64,000 nt of DNA from VAXT01 sp963774625. Its GTDB lineage: Bacteria; Actinomycetota; Thermoleophilia; Gaiellales; Gaiellaceae. The stretch covers positions 1,240,001 to 1,304,000 of the forward strand of contig CAVZFQ010000013.1 in assembly GCA_963774625.1 (NCBI GenBank), given 5' to 3'. Under the pieces are notes generated by a model. The model saw nothing but the letters and a program-made list of their open reading frames with translations. It made no database searches and was not told where the DNA came from. The translations under genes and the position numbers were made by a program. This document shows, in pieces, positions 1 through 8,869 of this stretch. Every line of letters starts with the position of its first letter. The first letter of the stretch is position 1.

Positions 1-1124
1 CCTCGCCGAGGCGGGAATCCTCGTCCTGGTCAGCCTCTTCCTGGCGTACCGCGCGCTCGGCCATCTCGTGGGCTCGTCCGAGTCCCGCGTCGACCCCACC
101 TGGTGGGCCCTGGTCGATTGTCGGCGTCGTGATGGTGATCGATGTCAGCCGGATGGCTGTCTCGCTGCGCGCGGCCCAGCGCTTCCAGAGCCCGGCTCTC
201 CAGGCGAACGCGCTCCATTTCGGCAGCGACCTCGCGGGATCGACGGCCGTGCTCGCCGGGCTGCTGATCGCCAGAGCCGGGTACCCGGAGGGGGACTCGG
301 TTGCCGCGCTCTTCGTCGCACTGCTCGTCCTGATCGCAGCGGGGCGGCTGATGAGTCAAAACGTCGACGTGCTCATGGATCGCGTGCCGCCCGAGGCCGA
401 GGAGGCCGCGCGGCGTGCGATCGAGGGCCTCGAGCCGCCTGTCCAGCTGCGGCGGCTGCGCATGCGCCAGGCAGCGGGGCGGCACTTCGCCGACGTCGTG
501 ATCGGGGTACCCCCGGGAGCCGCAGTAGGTCAGGGGCACGCGGCAGCCGATGCGGTCGAGGCTGTCGTCCAGCAGGCGCTGCCCGAGAGCGACGTCGTGG
601 TCCATGTGGAGCCGCAGGACGAGCCTGCACTGCGCGAAAGGGTGCACGCGGCGGCGTTGACCGTCCCGCGCGTGCGCGAGGTGCACAACCTTCGCGTCGT
701 GAGCGTTGGCGGCCGGATCGAGGTGGCGCTGCACCTGAAGCTGCCCGGCGAGTTGTCGCTCGACGACGCCCATGGGATTGCGTCGAGCGTCGAGCAGGCG
801 ATCTCGCGCTCGGTGCCGGAGGTGTCCTCAGTCCAGACTCATCTGGAGCCGCTCCGGGAGCCGGGGGCCGGCCGCACGCCGGCACCTGGGGAGGTGGAGG
901 CGGACAAGAAAACGGTTCTCCGCATCGTCCAGGAGCGCACCGGCGAGGCCCCGCGCGAGCTGCGCTTCCTCCAGACCGACGAGGGGCTCGTCGCTCTCCT
1001 CACGCTCGGGGTCGACGCCACGAGGCCCCTGGCCGACGCGCACGCGCTGGCGAGCGAAATCGAGCAAGAGATCCGCAGAGCAGCGCCCGGGGTCACCGAC
1101 GTCATCGTCCACACTGAGCCCTGA
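1..1124 (+). CDS. Cation diffusion facilitator family transporter, 5'-truncated and frameshifted
   Basis: Probable divalent metal cation/proton antiporter of the CDF family in the cytoplasmic membrane. The window begins inside the gene. Hydrophobic segments are visible before position 60 and again at about 123-350, followed by a long soluble C-terminal part with two or three repeats resembling the CDF cytoplasmic domain. The motif HFGSDLAGS (about 220-245) matches the transmembrane metal-site helix, where CDF proteins have HxxxD. The frame read from position 2 gives ...WWALV and then continues one base later as IVGVVMVIDV, so there is a net +1 shift near 113-117. The stop overlaps the next start (TGATG). 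Metal specificity cannot be read from the sequence. Confidence 0.8.
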   Translation, partial: SPRRESSSWSASSWRTARSAISWARPSPASTPPGGPWSIVGVVMVIDVSRMAVSLRAAQRFQSPALQANALHFGSDLAGSTAVLAGLLIARAGYPEGDSVAALFVALLVLIAAGRLMSQNVDVLMDRVPPEAEEAARRAIEGLEPPVQLRRLRMRQAAGRHFADVVIGVPPGAAVGQGHAAADAVEAVVQQALPESDVVVHVEPQDEPALRERVHAAALTVPRVREVHNLRVVSVGGRIEVALHLKLPGELSLDDAHGIASSVEQAISRSVPEVSSVQTHLEPLREPGAGRTPAPGEVEADKKTVLRIVQERTGEAPRELRFLQTDEGLVALLTLGVDATRPLADAHALASEIEQEIRRAAPGVTDVIVHTEP

Positions 1125-1813
1125 TGCGCCTGTGCATGTTCTCCCCGGGCGACGCGGGGCTAGAGCGAGGGTGGCCTGGTCGGATCGAGGGTGACCGAGT
1201 CATTCAGCTGGCCGCGCAGACGCTGCAGTCTTATTTCACCGGAGGTGGGAAGGCGCGTGAGCATGCCGAGTTCGCGCTCGACGATGTCCTGCTGCGCCCG
1301 CCCGTTCTCCACCCGCCCTCGGTGCGGAACTTCGAGGGGCTCGAGTTCCGGTTCTCGAATCCGGCCTCGATTTACGGCCCTGAGGATGAGATTCCGTTAC
1401 CCGAGGAGACAGAGGGGCTCCTGTACGGGCTTCAGATCGCTGCTGTGATCGGCGCGAACGGCGCGCTCGGAGGCGTCACGATCATGAACGACTGGCGAGC
1501 TCGCGAACTGACCCCTGCGAAGGACACCGATTTCGCGACGAGCATCGGCCCTGTCGTGGTGACCCTGGATGAGCTCGGGGACGAGATGGTCGTCCGTGTC
1601 AACGGCCAAGAGGCGGAGCGGCGCAGCCTGGGCGAGTCGGCGCAATCGTGGGATCAGATCCTCGGCCGCGCCGCCCAGAACACGCGACTCATGCCGGGCG
1701 ACCTGATTGGAGTCGGCAAGGCCGGAAGCAAGCGCCGGCTCGAGCCCGGTGACGTCGTCGAGCTCGAGGTGGAGGGAATCGGCGTGCTGCGGAACGCAGT
1801 TAGCCGCGCGTGA
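1124..1813 (+). CDS. Fumarylacetoacetate hydrolase family protein, divergent metal site
   Basis: A 229-aa member of the FAH superfamily (C-C bond hydrolases, isomerases and decarboxylases of aromatic catabolism). Recognisable parts are VRNFEGLEFRF, the core around YGLQIAAVIG, the MNDW segment and the KDTDFATSIGP block. The usual core reads YExELAxVIG with two metal-binding Glu residues. Here they are replaced by Gly and Gln, so normal Mg-dependent chemistry is doubtful. The ATG overlaps the transporter stop (TGATG), which suggests coupling. Homogentisate dioxygenase lies 1.5 kb downstream, beyond an opposite-strand protease, so a role near tyrosine/homogentisate breakdown is possible but is inference. 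Confidence 0.75.
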   Translation: MRLCMFSPGDAGLERGWPGRIEGDRVIQLAAQTLQSYFTGGGKAREHAEFALDDVLLRPPVLHPPSVRNFEGLEFRFSNPASIYGPEDEIPLPEETEGLLYGLQIAAVIGANGALGGVTIMNDWRARELTPAKDTDFATSIGPVVVTLDELGDEMVVRVNGQEAERRSLGESAQSWDQILGRAAQNTRLMPGDLIGVGKAGSKRRLEPGDVVELEVEGIGVLRNAVSRA

Positions 1814-3191
1814 CGCGCACGCGGTAACCCGCGCGGTTCGAGCCGAGCACATCGACCGTCAGACCTGCGGCACGGTTCTGGAAGTGCGGGTTCTCGCCGG
1901 CCGCGCGGTCGAAGGGCGCGTTGTAGAGAGCCCCGCAGCTGTTTGCGAGATCCGGATTGCGGTCGCGCTGGGCGGGCTGAACGCGGACGGGCCCGTCGCC
2001 GGAGTGAACCAAGGCGTCCACGGTGTAGATGAGGACGCCTTCCTCACAGAGTCGAGCGTCCTGTCCTGTGCGTCGCCGGGCTTCGATGACGAACGCGGTC
2101 GAAGGGCCGGTCGGAACCACCACCGCCTTGAGCCCGCCCGGCGCCGCCGCCGGGCTGATGGTCGCTGTCACTTCGCCGGGACCGCGCAGACACGTCAGCT
2201 GCGTCTGATCGATCCAGCCGAGCTTCCACTTGTGCCAGGCCAGGAAGTGGGCTCCTGTGCCCGTCGAGCCCATGGTGTCCCATTCGCCTGCGAATCGAAA
2301 CACGCGCGAATAGTCGGTGGCCTTCCCGTCGTAGAGGTCTGGCAGCCCCAACAGGTGTCCCGTCTCGTGGACGACCACGTTGGAGCCGTAGCGCTGCGGG
2401 GAGACCTCGCGCACGTCCTCGCCGAAAGTGGCCGAGTGCCGGATCTCGACTCCGTCTGCCGCGATGCCGTCTCCGGGCATCGCGTGGAAGGCGGGTGAGC
2501 GCTCGAGCGCCGATCCGCGCGCCGCAACGACGTAGACGATCCGGTAGCGGGAGAAATCGACGTCCGGGTCGGCTGCTGCGATGGCGTCGGCGATGTAGTC
2601 CTTGTGCTCTTCGAAGGTGAGCCCGTTCTGGATTCCGTAGTCACGGGAGCCGCGCCCCATCCGGAACCAGCGCTGGACCGGCGTCACGTCGAGCGTCGCG
2701 CGGCCGAACGAGGCCTCCGCGTACCACGCGCGTGCGTTGGGCACGAGCCTGTTGTGCAGCTGGACGGTCGACTCGGTGGCGCGGACGTCGGAGAAGTCGA
2801 CGAAGATCATCACGGCCGAGAGGTTCGTCCCGGCTGTGAGTGGAAGTACCGATGTGGCTGTGCCCTCGCTCATCTCCGGCCCGGAGAGCCCGGTGAGCGA
2901 CGGTGAGCACGGAGGCGGAACGGCGTCGAACTGGCCGTCGGCGACCGCCTTTGCGTGCGAGCCGACGGGGGTTCTGGCGCGGCGCACCGCGTTCAGCAGG
3001 GTGCGCTGCCGCCGAGTGAGACGAGGCCGGCGCGGGCTCAGCAGAAGCGGAGACTCGGCGTGCTCGTGGGCCCCGGCCTTGGCTGCTGCATCAGGGGTGC
3101 CCGAACCAGGCGCGAGCGTCGCGACCGCGAGAAAGGCGGCGGCGGAGGCTAGTGCGCAGGTCAGAGCGGTCGACCAGGGCCGGAGGGTCAC
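1800..3191 (-). CDS. Secreted M6-like (immune inhibitor A type) zinc metalloprotease
   Basis: A 463-aa exported protein. It has an N-terminal hydrophobic signal segment (residues about 8-27) and a basic linker, then a catalytic domain with the zinc motif HETGHLLGLPD (His275, Glu276, His279, distal Asp285). This is the HExxHxxGxxD signature of M6/metzincin-type peptidases. The C-terminal region holds several Cys residues that may form disulfides. Translation probably starts at GTG. The 3' end overlaps the FAH-like gene by 14 bases, tail to tail. Likely an extracellular protein-degrading enzyme; its substrate is unknown. Confidence 0.85.
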   Translation of the reverse strand: MTLRPWSTALTCALASAAAFLAVATLAPGSGTPDAAAKAGAHEHAESPLLLSPRRPRLTRRQRTLLNAVRRARTPVGSHAKAVADGQFDAVPPPCSPSLTGLSGPEMSEGTATSVLPLTAGTNLSAVMIFVDFSDVRATESTVQLHNRLVPNARAWYAEASFGRATLDVTPVQRWFRMGRGSRDYGIQNGLTFEEHKDYIADAIAAADPDVDFSRYRIVYVVAARGSALERSPAFHAMPGDGIAADGVEIRHSATFGEDVREVSPQRYGSNVVVHETGHLLGLPDLYDGKATDYSRVFRFAGEWDTMGSTGTGAHFLAWHKWKLGWIDQTQLTCLRGPGEVTATISPAAAPGGLKAVVVPTGPSTAFVIEARRRTGQDARLCEEGVLIYTVDALVHSGDGPVRVQPAQRDRNPDLANSCGALYNAPFDRAAGENPHFQNRAAGLTVDVLGSNRAGYRVRVTRG

Positions 3192-3309
3192 CGCTAGTTC
3201 GCATCGGGTCTCCTCGGCGCCTCTCAGACCCTCGCCCGAGTGTCACTCGGACTGGGCACCCTCTTTCAGGGATACGGGCGCGCGGCGACGCCGCGGCTAT
3301 CCTTCCGCC

Positions 3310-4516
3310 ATGCCGACCTATCAGCGGCGCGGCGACGTCCCGCGCAAGCGCCACATTCAGTTTCGGGACAACGGAACCCTGCTCACCGAGGAGGTCATGG
3401 GCCTCGAGGGGTTCTCCGGGAACGAGTCGATCCTGTACCACCTGATCTCGCCGTGCCGGGTCAAGGAGCTGGGCGATTTCGAGCCGATCAAGCGTGAGGA
3501 GTGGGTGCCCGACGCGCACGCCCACCGGCACATGAAGACGATCGGCCTGCAACCCGAAGGTGACGAGGTCTCGGGGCGGCAAGCTGCTGATGTGGAACAA
3601 CGACGTCGAGATCTCGCTGGTCCGGCCGGCCGAGTCGATGGAGTACTTCTTCCGAAACGGCGAGGGCGACGAGGTGTACTTCGTCCACGAAGGCAGCGGG
3701 ACACTGCACACCACGTTCGGAGACGTCCCCTACAAGGAAGGCGACTACATCGTCATCCCGCGCGGCACGACGTACCAGTTCGAGCCGTCAGGCCCGCAGC
3801 GCTATCTCCTCTTCGAGACGCCAGGCCTGATCGAGATCCCGAAGCGCTACCGCAACCAGTACGGGCAACTGATGGAGCATGCGCCCTTCTACCACCGCGA
3901 CATTCATCCGCCCACGGAGCTTCGAACCTACCGTGACCGCGGTGAGTTTCGGCTCAAGCTCCGGGTCCGGGACGGCTACCAGGACTACGAGCTCGACTAC
4001 CACCCGTTCGACGTGGTCGGGTGGGACGGCTACCTCTATCCCTGGACGTTCAACATCAACGACTTCGAGCCGATCACGGGACGGATCCACATGCCGCCGC
4101 CCTCACATCAGACGTTCGCGGGCCCGAACTTCGTCATCTGCTCGTTCTGTCCCCGCAAGCTCGACTTCGATCCGTTGGCGATTCCGATCCCGTATCACCA
4201 CTCCAACCTGCAGAGCGAGGAGATGATCTATTACGTCTCCGGCAACTTCGGCTCGCGCCGGGGCATCGAGGTCGGGTCGGTGACGCTGCATCCGTCGGGC
4301 ATCCCGCACGGTCCGCACCCCGGTCTCGCCGAGAAGTCGATCGGGACAACGGAGACCCACGAGCTGGCCGTGATGTGCGACACGTTCCACCCGCTCAAGC
4401 TGACGAAGCTGGCGAAGGAGCTCGACGAGCCCGGCTATGCGTACTCGTGGTACGAGGAGCCGGGGGAGACCCACACGTACGATCAGGACCCTGCGGGGGC
4501 GACGTCGCACCTCTGA
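3310..4516 (+). CDS. hmgA: Homogentisate 1,2-dioxygenase (frameshifted)
   Basis: Fe(II)-dependent ring-cleavage enzyme that converts homogentisate to maleylacetoacetate in tyrosine and phenylalanine catabolism. The product is about 401 aa once frames are joined. The N-terminal frame (MPTYQRRGDVPRKRHIQF...) runs to about 3573. The rest (GGKLLMWNNDVEIS... to the C-terminus) continues one base later, with the break in the run GGGG at 3573-3576. The cupin-like iron region is visible as YHHSNLQSEEM and HPSGIPHGPHPG, matching the His/Glu/His ligand segments of the family. The break is most simply a one-base insertion error, since both sides are fully conserved. The start ATG is preceded by only a weak ribosome-binding site. 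Confidence 0.88.
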
Positions 4517-4603
4517 GGCGCCCGCGCCGGCTCGGCGGCGGCCTTTCCCTTAGGCACAGCCCACCTCCTCCCCGTCGCGATCGTACTGAGGAACCCCGCG
4601 CAC

Positions 4604-5275
4604 ATGGCTAACGGAGTAGCGCCAGAACCCGAACAGGGCCGCTCGGTCGTGATCGACTTCGACGGCACGATCACCGAGGACGACTTGCTCGACGAGATCG
4701 CGCGGCTCTTCGGAGACCGGGCCGTCTACCAGGAGGTCGAAGACGGGCTCGACAGCGGGACGATGCCGCTCCGCGAGGTGATCACGCGCGAGTTCGAGCC
4801 GGTGACCGCACCGCTGGACGAGGTCGTCGCCTGGGTGCTCGACCGTGTGCGGATCCGGCCCGGCTTCGGCGAATTCGTCCGCGCGGCCCAGGACGGCGGC
4901 TGGGGCGTCCACGTCGTCTCGAGCGGATTCGAGGAGCTGATCGCGCCGGTGCTGGAGCGCGAGGGCGTCGACGTCGAGTTGCACGCCAATCGCGTCGATG
5001 CCCGACCTGAAGGCTGGATCGTCGACTGGCGCTACCCGGACGACTGCGACGAGTGCCACGAGTCGTGCAAGCGGTCGCTGCTGCCTTCCGGCTACGTGGT
5101 CTACATCGGCGACGGCTACTCCGACCGATGCGCCGCTCTGGCCTCGGATCGCGTGTTCGCGACGCGGGGCCTTGCGACGTACCTCGCCGATCGCGGTGCC
5201 CCGTTCGAGCCGTTCGAGGACTTCCGGTCCATCTCCCAGGCGCTCGCTGACGAGCTCGTTACGCCTTCGTCCTAG
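4604..5275 (+). CDS. HAD-superfamily phosphatase (MtnX / phosphoserine phosphatase-like)
   Basis: A 223-aa cytoplasmic HAD hydrolase. Motif I is DFDGTIT near residue 18 (nucleophile Asp, acid/base Asp). Motif II is the Ser in VVSSGF, motif III the Lys in the ESCKRSLL region, and motif IV IGDGYSDRC. The arrangement and length resemble 2-hydroxy-3-keto-5-methylthiopentenyl-1-phosphate phosphatases (MtnX), but no other methionine-salvage gene is present, so the substrate is unassigned. The gene follows hmgA by 87 bases in the same direction. It ends before a strong bidirectional hairpin. Confidence 0.8.
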   Translation: MANGVAPEPEQGRSVVIDFDGTITEDDLLDEIARLFGDRAVYQEVEDGLDSGTMPLREVITREFEPVTAPLDEVVAWVLDRVRIRPGFGEFVRAAQDGGWGVHVVSSGFEELIAPVLEREGVDVELHANRVDARPEGWIVDWRYPDDCDECHESCKRSLLPSGYVVYIGDGYSDRCAALASDRVFATRGLATYLADRGAPFEPFEDFRSISQALADELVTPSS

Positions 5276-5300
5276 TCGTCGCAATCGCCCCGGAACGAAG

Positions 5301-5323
5301 GGAGGGGCCCTGGTGGCCCCTCC
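5301..5323. terminator. Bidirectional hairpin terminator
   Basis: A perfect 9-bp inverted repeat (GGAGGGGCC / GGCCCCTCC) with a 5-nt loop sits between convergent genes (HAD phosphatase and the secreted repeat protein). There is no T-run on either side, so it is a structural terminator by position. Confidence 0.65.
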
Positions 5324-5338
5324 CCGTGCTCCGTTGCT

Positions 5339-6274
5339 CTATTGCCGGACGAGAACCATCCGGTTCAGCTGGTTCGCGACCGTCCCAAGGGGAGCGCCGC
5401 GATCGAGCAGCCCGGCAATCGCGCACAACAGGTTGCCGAGCAGTCGTCCCGGCCCAGTGCGAGCGGTGATGTCGAGCACGACCCGGTTCAGCTGGATGCG
5501 CAGCCCGAGCAGGTCGAGATCGAGCGGCCCGAGGACGAGGTGCAGGATCCGGCAGGTTGCGCGGATCTGTGCGATGGAGATCAACGCAGGCGCTGCGTTG
5601 ACCGTGTCGGTTACCGCTCCGCTCGGGTCGCGAACGGCGCCGGTGATCGTTCCTCTCGCCAGCAGCCGGCGGCCCTGAACGACGAACCTCTGCACATCGA
5701 ACGTGCCGGCGAACTGCTGGCCGGTGTCGCTGCGGCCTCTGACCGGGATGTTGGACACGAGCCCGGCCACGGCCACCAGCTGGTTCAGCCGGTTGGCGAG
5801 CGCGCCGAGCTGCGGAGGCCCGTCGAGCAGCCCCGCGATCGCACACAACAGGTTCCCGAGCAACTGTCCAGGCCCGCGTTGAGCCGTGATGTCGAGAACG
5901 ACACGGCTCAACTGCACGCGGAGCCCGAGCAGGTCGAGATCGAGTGGGCCGAGCACCAAGTGGAGGATCCGACACGTGCCTGTGATTTGCGTCACGCGGA
6001 ACGTGCCGACCCGATTGGTCACCTGTTTCGTTACACCCAACGCATCGGTGATGGTTCCTTGGACCACCCCCGTGGCGACGAGCTGGTTCCCTTGCCTGCT
6101 GAAGCGCTGAACGTTGAGCACGCCCTGGAATGTGCCGCCGCCTACCACCGTGCCCGCAATCGGAACACTCTGGAAAACGTCGGGTCTGACGGTCGATGAA
6201 GCCTCGCCGGCGGGTGCCATGACCAGGCCCGCCAACGTTGCGGCAAGGAGTGCCGTGAGCACTCGCAGTTTCAT
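5339..6274 (-). CDS. Secreted protein with two tandem copies of an unnamed domain
   Basis: A 311-aa exported protein with a signal peptide (MKLRVLTALLAATLAGLVM..., cleavage after about residue 25). The mature part is two copies of a roughly 130-residue unit. Each copy has a beta-rich front (G.F.VQRF.....L.A.G...G.....) and a hydrophobic core repeated almost verbatim (CRILHLVLGPLDLDLLGL, then VVLDITA, then LLGNLLCAIAGLLD), with paired Cys residues. The family is seen in secreted proteins of actinobacteria and has no known function. A good purine-rich ribosome site (AGAGAGGAGAGGGG) precedes the ATG. The gene is divergent from a TetR regulator, with a palindromic operator candidate between them, so it is a likely regulatory target. 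Confidence 0.7.
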   Translation of the reverse strand: MKLRVLTALLAATLAGLVMAPAGEASSTVRPDVFQSVPIAGTVVGGGTFQGVLNVQRFSRQGNQLVATGVVQGTITDALGVTKQVTNRVGTFRVTQITGTCRILHLVLGPLDLDLLGLRVQLSRVVLDITAQRGPGQLLGNLLCAIAGLLDGPPQLGALANRLNQLVAVAGLVSNIPVRGRSDTGQQFAGTFDVQRFVVQGRRLLARGTITGAVRDPSGAVTDTVNAAPALISIAQIRATCRILHLVLGPLDLDLLGLRIQLNRVVLDITARTGPGRLLGNLLCAIAGLLDRGAPLGTVANQLNRMVLVRQ

Positions 6275-6373
6275 GTAGACCCCTCTCCTCTCTCTGTTGC
6301 TTTCAACTGCCTGACGACGATCCTCGTTGCTGGATTCGCCTCGTCAACGTAGGACGATGTTGACTCTCTGTAA

Positions 6374-6385
6374 GACATAGATGTC
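6374..6385. promoter_or_regulatory. Candidate TetR operator, copy 1
   Basis: The perfect palindrome GACATAGATGTC (GACAT-AG-ATGTC) lies in the divergent region between the secreted repeat protein and the TetR gene, 38 bases before the TetR start. A 16-nt block containing it (6373-6388) recurs exactly at 9648-9663. A related half-site (GACGCGAATGTC) lies at 6416-6427, over the TetR start codon. Confidence 0.55.
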
Positions 6386-6422
6386 CCGAAAATGGATCGG
6401 GTAAACTTCCTACAAGACGCGA

Positions 6423-7025
6423 ATGTCACAACCTGAACCGAGTCCAGCCAGGCTTTCGCCAACGGCTTCCAGGCACGCGCTCCAACAGCGCGTCTCCGCG
6501 GCCATCCTTGAAGCAGCGGCGCGGGCGCTCGCGACTTACGGCGAGCAGGCAAGCATGAAGGATGTCGCCGAAGCCGCCGGTGTGGCGCGAGCGACGGTCT
6601 ATCGCTACTTCCCGAATCGACAGGCCCTGCTGGAAGCTCTCGCCCGCGTCGCAACGAATGAGGCCGCCGCGAGGCTCGAGGCAGCGCGACTCGCCGACGT
6701 CGATGTCAACGAGGCTGTAAGACGCGCTGTGCGGTCGCTAGTAGAGGTGGGCGACTACTTCTCGGTTCTCGTGCGAGAGCCGGTGCGACCGAATCCGCAG
6801 GAGTTCGAGGACGGGGTGATCGGGCCCCTGAACCGACTGTTCGAGCGGGGTCGCTCGTCGGGGGCGATCCGTGATGACGTACCGAGCTCCTGGCTGACCG
6901 GGTCACTCCTCGGCCTTGTCGGCACGGTCCTTTCCTCGACGCCTGCGCTCGGTAGGGAGGACACGATCGCCGCGATCAGCGCCATGTTCCTCGATGGGGC
7001 GCGAGCCCGCCCGCGAGCGTCTTGA
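6423..7025 (+). CDS. TetR/AcrR family transcriptional regulator
   Basis: A 200-aa dimeric repressor-type protein. The N-terminal DNA-binding domain (residues about 20-70) contains the classic helix-turn-helix MKDVAEAAGVARATVYRYF. The C-terminal ligand-binding part is variable, so the inducer cannot be predicted. It is transcribed divergently from the secreted repeat protein and followed after 85 bases by the stressosome-like cassette. The palindrome upstream suggests autoregulation and control of the divergent gene. The start at ATG 6423 has no strong ribosome-binding site, so leaderless or weak initiation is possible. Confidence 0.9.
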   Translation: MSQPEPSPARLSPTASRHALQQRVSAAILEAAARALATYGEQASMKDVAEAAGVARATVYRYFPNRQALLEALARVATNEAAARLEAARLADVDVNEAVRRAVRSLVEVGDYFSVLVREPVRPNPQEFEDGVIGPLNRLFERGRSSGAIRDDVPSSWLTGSLLGLVGTVLSSTPALGREDTIAAISAMFLDGARARPRAS

Positions 7026-7110
7026 GAGGACGCTCTGGCGATTGAGCTTCCGGACTTCCGGATACGACGAATCCGTGACTCGCCGTAGCAGCCAGCCGAA
7101 GGAGGAAGCC

Positions 7111-8394
7111 ATGCTCCGCTCCGAACCGCCTGTGGTCGAGCAAGGAGCCGAGGCGCATGAAGACGTAACGCCGCTTCTGCCCGAGCTCGTCGAGTACTTG
7201 CGCCAACACCGCACACAGCTTCGGAAGGAGTGGGTTCGCCGCATCACCGATGCACAGCTGTTGCGCGTGATGACTCCCGAGGAGATCTTTTCGGAGGTCA
7301 CAGCCGTCTACGACAACTACGTCGACACGCTCGAGACCGGCAGCGTGCAGACCCTGCAGGACTACGCGCGAGACCTCTCGGAGCGCATCATCCCCCGAGG
7401 AGTCGAGACGCACGAGGTGCTAGGGATCGTGCTCCTGCTGCGTGACGTGCTTGCGCGCTCGCTGTTCGTCAAGTACCAGGACGACCCGAACCTCCTCAAC
7501 CGCATCCTGGACGCCTACGAGCCGGCGGCAAATCGCATCGCCGTCACCGTAGGCGTGAGCTTCGTGGAGGAGCGCGAGCGGGTGATCCGCGAGCAGCAGG
7601 AGGCGATCCGGGAGTTGTCGACGCCCGTCCTCCAGGTGCGTGACCGCCTGCTGATCCTGCCGATCATCGGCGTTCTCGACTCGCAACGTGCGCGCCAGCT
7701 CATGGAGCAGCTATTGGCCGCGATTCAGACGAACCGAGCGAAGGTCGTGGTGATCGACATCACGGGCGTCGCGACAATCGACATCGACGTCGCAAATCAC
7801 CTCGTCCAGACAGTCGAGGCGACCCGTCTCATGGGAGCGAGCGCCATCATCACGGGCCTGTCCTCGAAGATTGCCCAGACGCTCGTCGACCTCGGCGTCG
7901 ATCTCGGCATGATGAAGACGGTCGGCGATCTCCAGGGTGGTCTCGAGGAGGCCGAGCGCTTGATCGTCATGGCCGAAGCGCGCGACTCGAGCCGGCGAGC
8001 CGGCCTAGGCGGCCGCCGGGTGTCCGTCGCGATCGTCCGGCAGGGCGATTACCTGATCGCGTCGGTTCAATCCGACCTGTCGGACAGCGAGGTTCTTCGC
8101 CTTCGCGACGATCTCGTGGACCGAGTTGGGCGGCTTCGCGTGCGCGGCATCATCGTCGACGTAGGCGCGCTCGATGTGATCGATTCGTTCGTTGCGCGGT
8201 CGCTTCGCACGATCGCCGTCACGGCGCGAATGCGCGGCGCACTCACTGTTGTCGTCGGGATTCAGCCGGACGTGGCGATCGCGATGGTGCAGTTTCGGCT
8301 GAACCTCGAGCCACTGCAGACGGCTCTGGACCTCGACGAGGCGCTCGCCCTACTCGACCGAGCCGGGCACTGGGAGGGCGAGGATGGCGGATGA
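7111..8394 (+). CDS. RsbR-RsbS fusion: sensor domain plus two STAS domains
   Basis: A 427-aa stressosome-type regulator. Residues 20-160 form a helical RsbR-like N-terminal (globin-fold type) sensor. Residues about 169-285 are an RsbR-type STAS domain, and about 303-417 an RsbS-type STAS domain. In the first STAS the site equivalent to phospho-Thr171 of Bacillus RsbRA is Ile225 (TIDIDVANH), while the Thr205 equivalent is kept (Thr257 in IAQTLVDLG). In the second STAS the RsbS phosphoserine is kept (Ser359 in VIDSF). The start ATG has a strong ribosome site (GAAGGAGGAA). The 3' end overlaps rsbT by 11 bases. RsbR and RsbS are normally separate chains, so this is a fused stressosome core. Confidence 0.85.
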   Translation: MLRSEPPVVEQGAEAHEDVTPLLPELVEYLRQHRTQLRKEWVRRITDAQLLRVMTPEEIFSEVTAVYDNYVDTLETGSVQTLQDYARDLSERIIPRGVETHEVLGIVLLLRDVLARSLFVKYQDDPNLLNRILDAYEPAANRIAVTVGVSFVEERERVIREQQEAIRELSTPVLQVRDRLLILPIIGVLDSQRARQLMEQLLAAIQTNRAKVVVIDITGVATIDIDVANHLVQTVEATRLMGASAIITGLSSKIAQTLVDLGVDLGMMKTVGDLQGGLEEAERLIVMAEARDSSRRAGLGGRRVSVAIVRQGDYLIASVQSDLSDSEVLRLRDDLVDRVGRLRVRGIIVDVGALDVIDSFVARSLRTIAVTARMRGALTVVVGIQPDVAIAMVQFRLNLEPLQTALDLDEALALLDRAGHWEGEDGG

Positions 8395-8830
8395 GGTGCA
8401 CGTGCCCATCACTTCGGACGCCGACATGGTTCCGGCGCGAGCGCAGGGCCGCGCGCTCGCAGTCTCTCTCGGCTTCTCCACCACCGACGCGACACTGATC
8501 GCGACCGCGATCTCGGAGATCGTCCGCAACATCCTCGTCCACGTCGGCCGTGGCGAGCTCGTCCTTCGTCCGGTGCTCGAGGAGACTCGGTTCGGTCTTG
8601 TCGTCGTCGCCAAAGACGACGGTCCGGGCATCCGCGACATCGAGGCGGCGCTGGAGCACGGCCACGCATCTAGGGGCGGCCTGGGTCTCGGGCTGCCCGG
8701 GGCTCGACGCCTCATGGATGAGTTTCACATTGCCTCTGAGCCGCACAATGGGACGACCGTGACGATGACGAAGTGGCGGATCCGCGACGAGCTGGAACGG
8801 CTACGCGAACAGCGGCGCGAGCGTGGTTGA
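8384..8830 (+). CDS. rsbT: RsbT-like anti-sigma serine/threonine kinase
   Basis: A 148-aa GHKL-fold switch kinase expected to phosphorylate the STAS domains of the preceding fusion protein and then bind a downstream activator. The N-box is SEIVRNILVHV (Asn49), the G1 box DDGPGI (about 78-83) and the G2 box RGGLGLGLPGARRL. Length and motif spacing match RsbT rather than RsbW. It overlaps the RsbR-RsbS gene by 11 bases, so the two are co-translated. The GAF protein follows after 39 bases. Confidence 0.85.
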   Translation: MADEVHVPITSDADMVPARAQGRALAVSLGFSTTDATLIATAISEIVRNILVHVGRGELVLRPVLEETRFGLVVVAKDDGPGIRDIEAALEHGHASRGGLGLGLPGARRLMDEFHIASEPHNGTTVTMTKWRIRDELERLREQRRERG

Positions 8831-8869
8831 GGAAATTCGCTACAGAGTGGGCTACCTCGGACGGCCGGC

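Noticed and set aside
1800..2498. Plus-strand open frame overlapping the M6 protease
   Set aside because: It is antisense to a clear HExxHxxGxxD metalloprotease and lacks any domain.
3560..3580. Programmed +1 frameshifting in hmgA and the other broken genes
   Set aside because: Sites share no slippery heptamer or stimulatory structure, and the genes are unrelated housekeeping types. Sequencing insertion is simpler.
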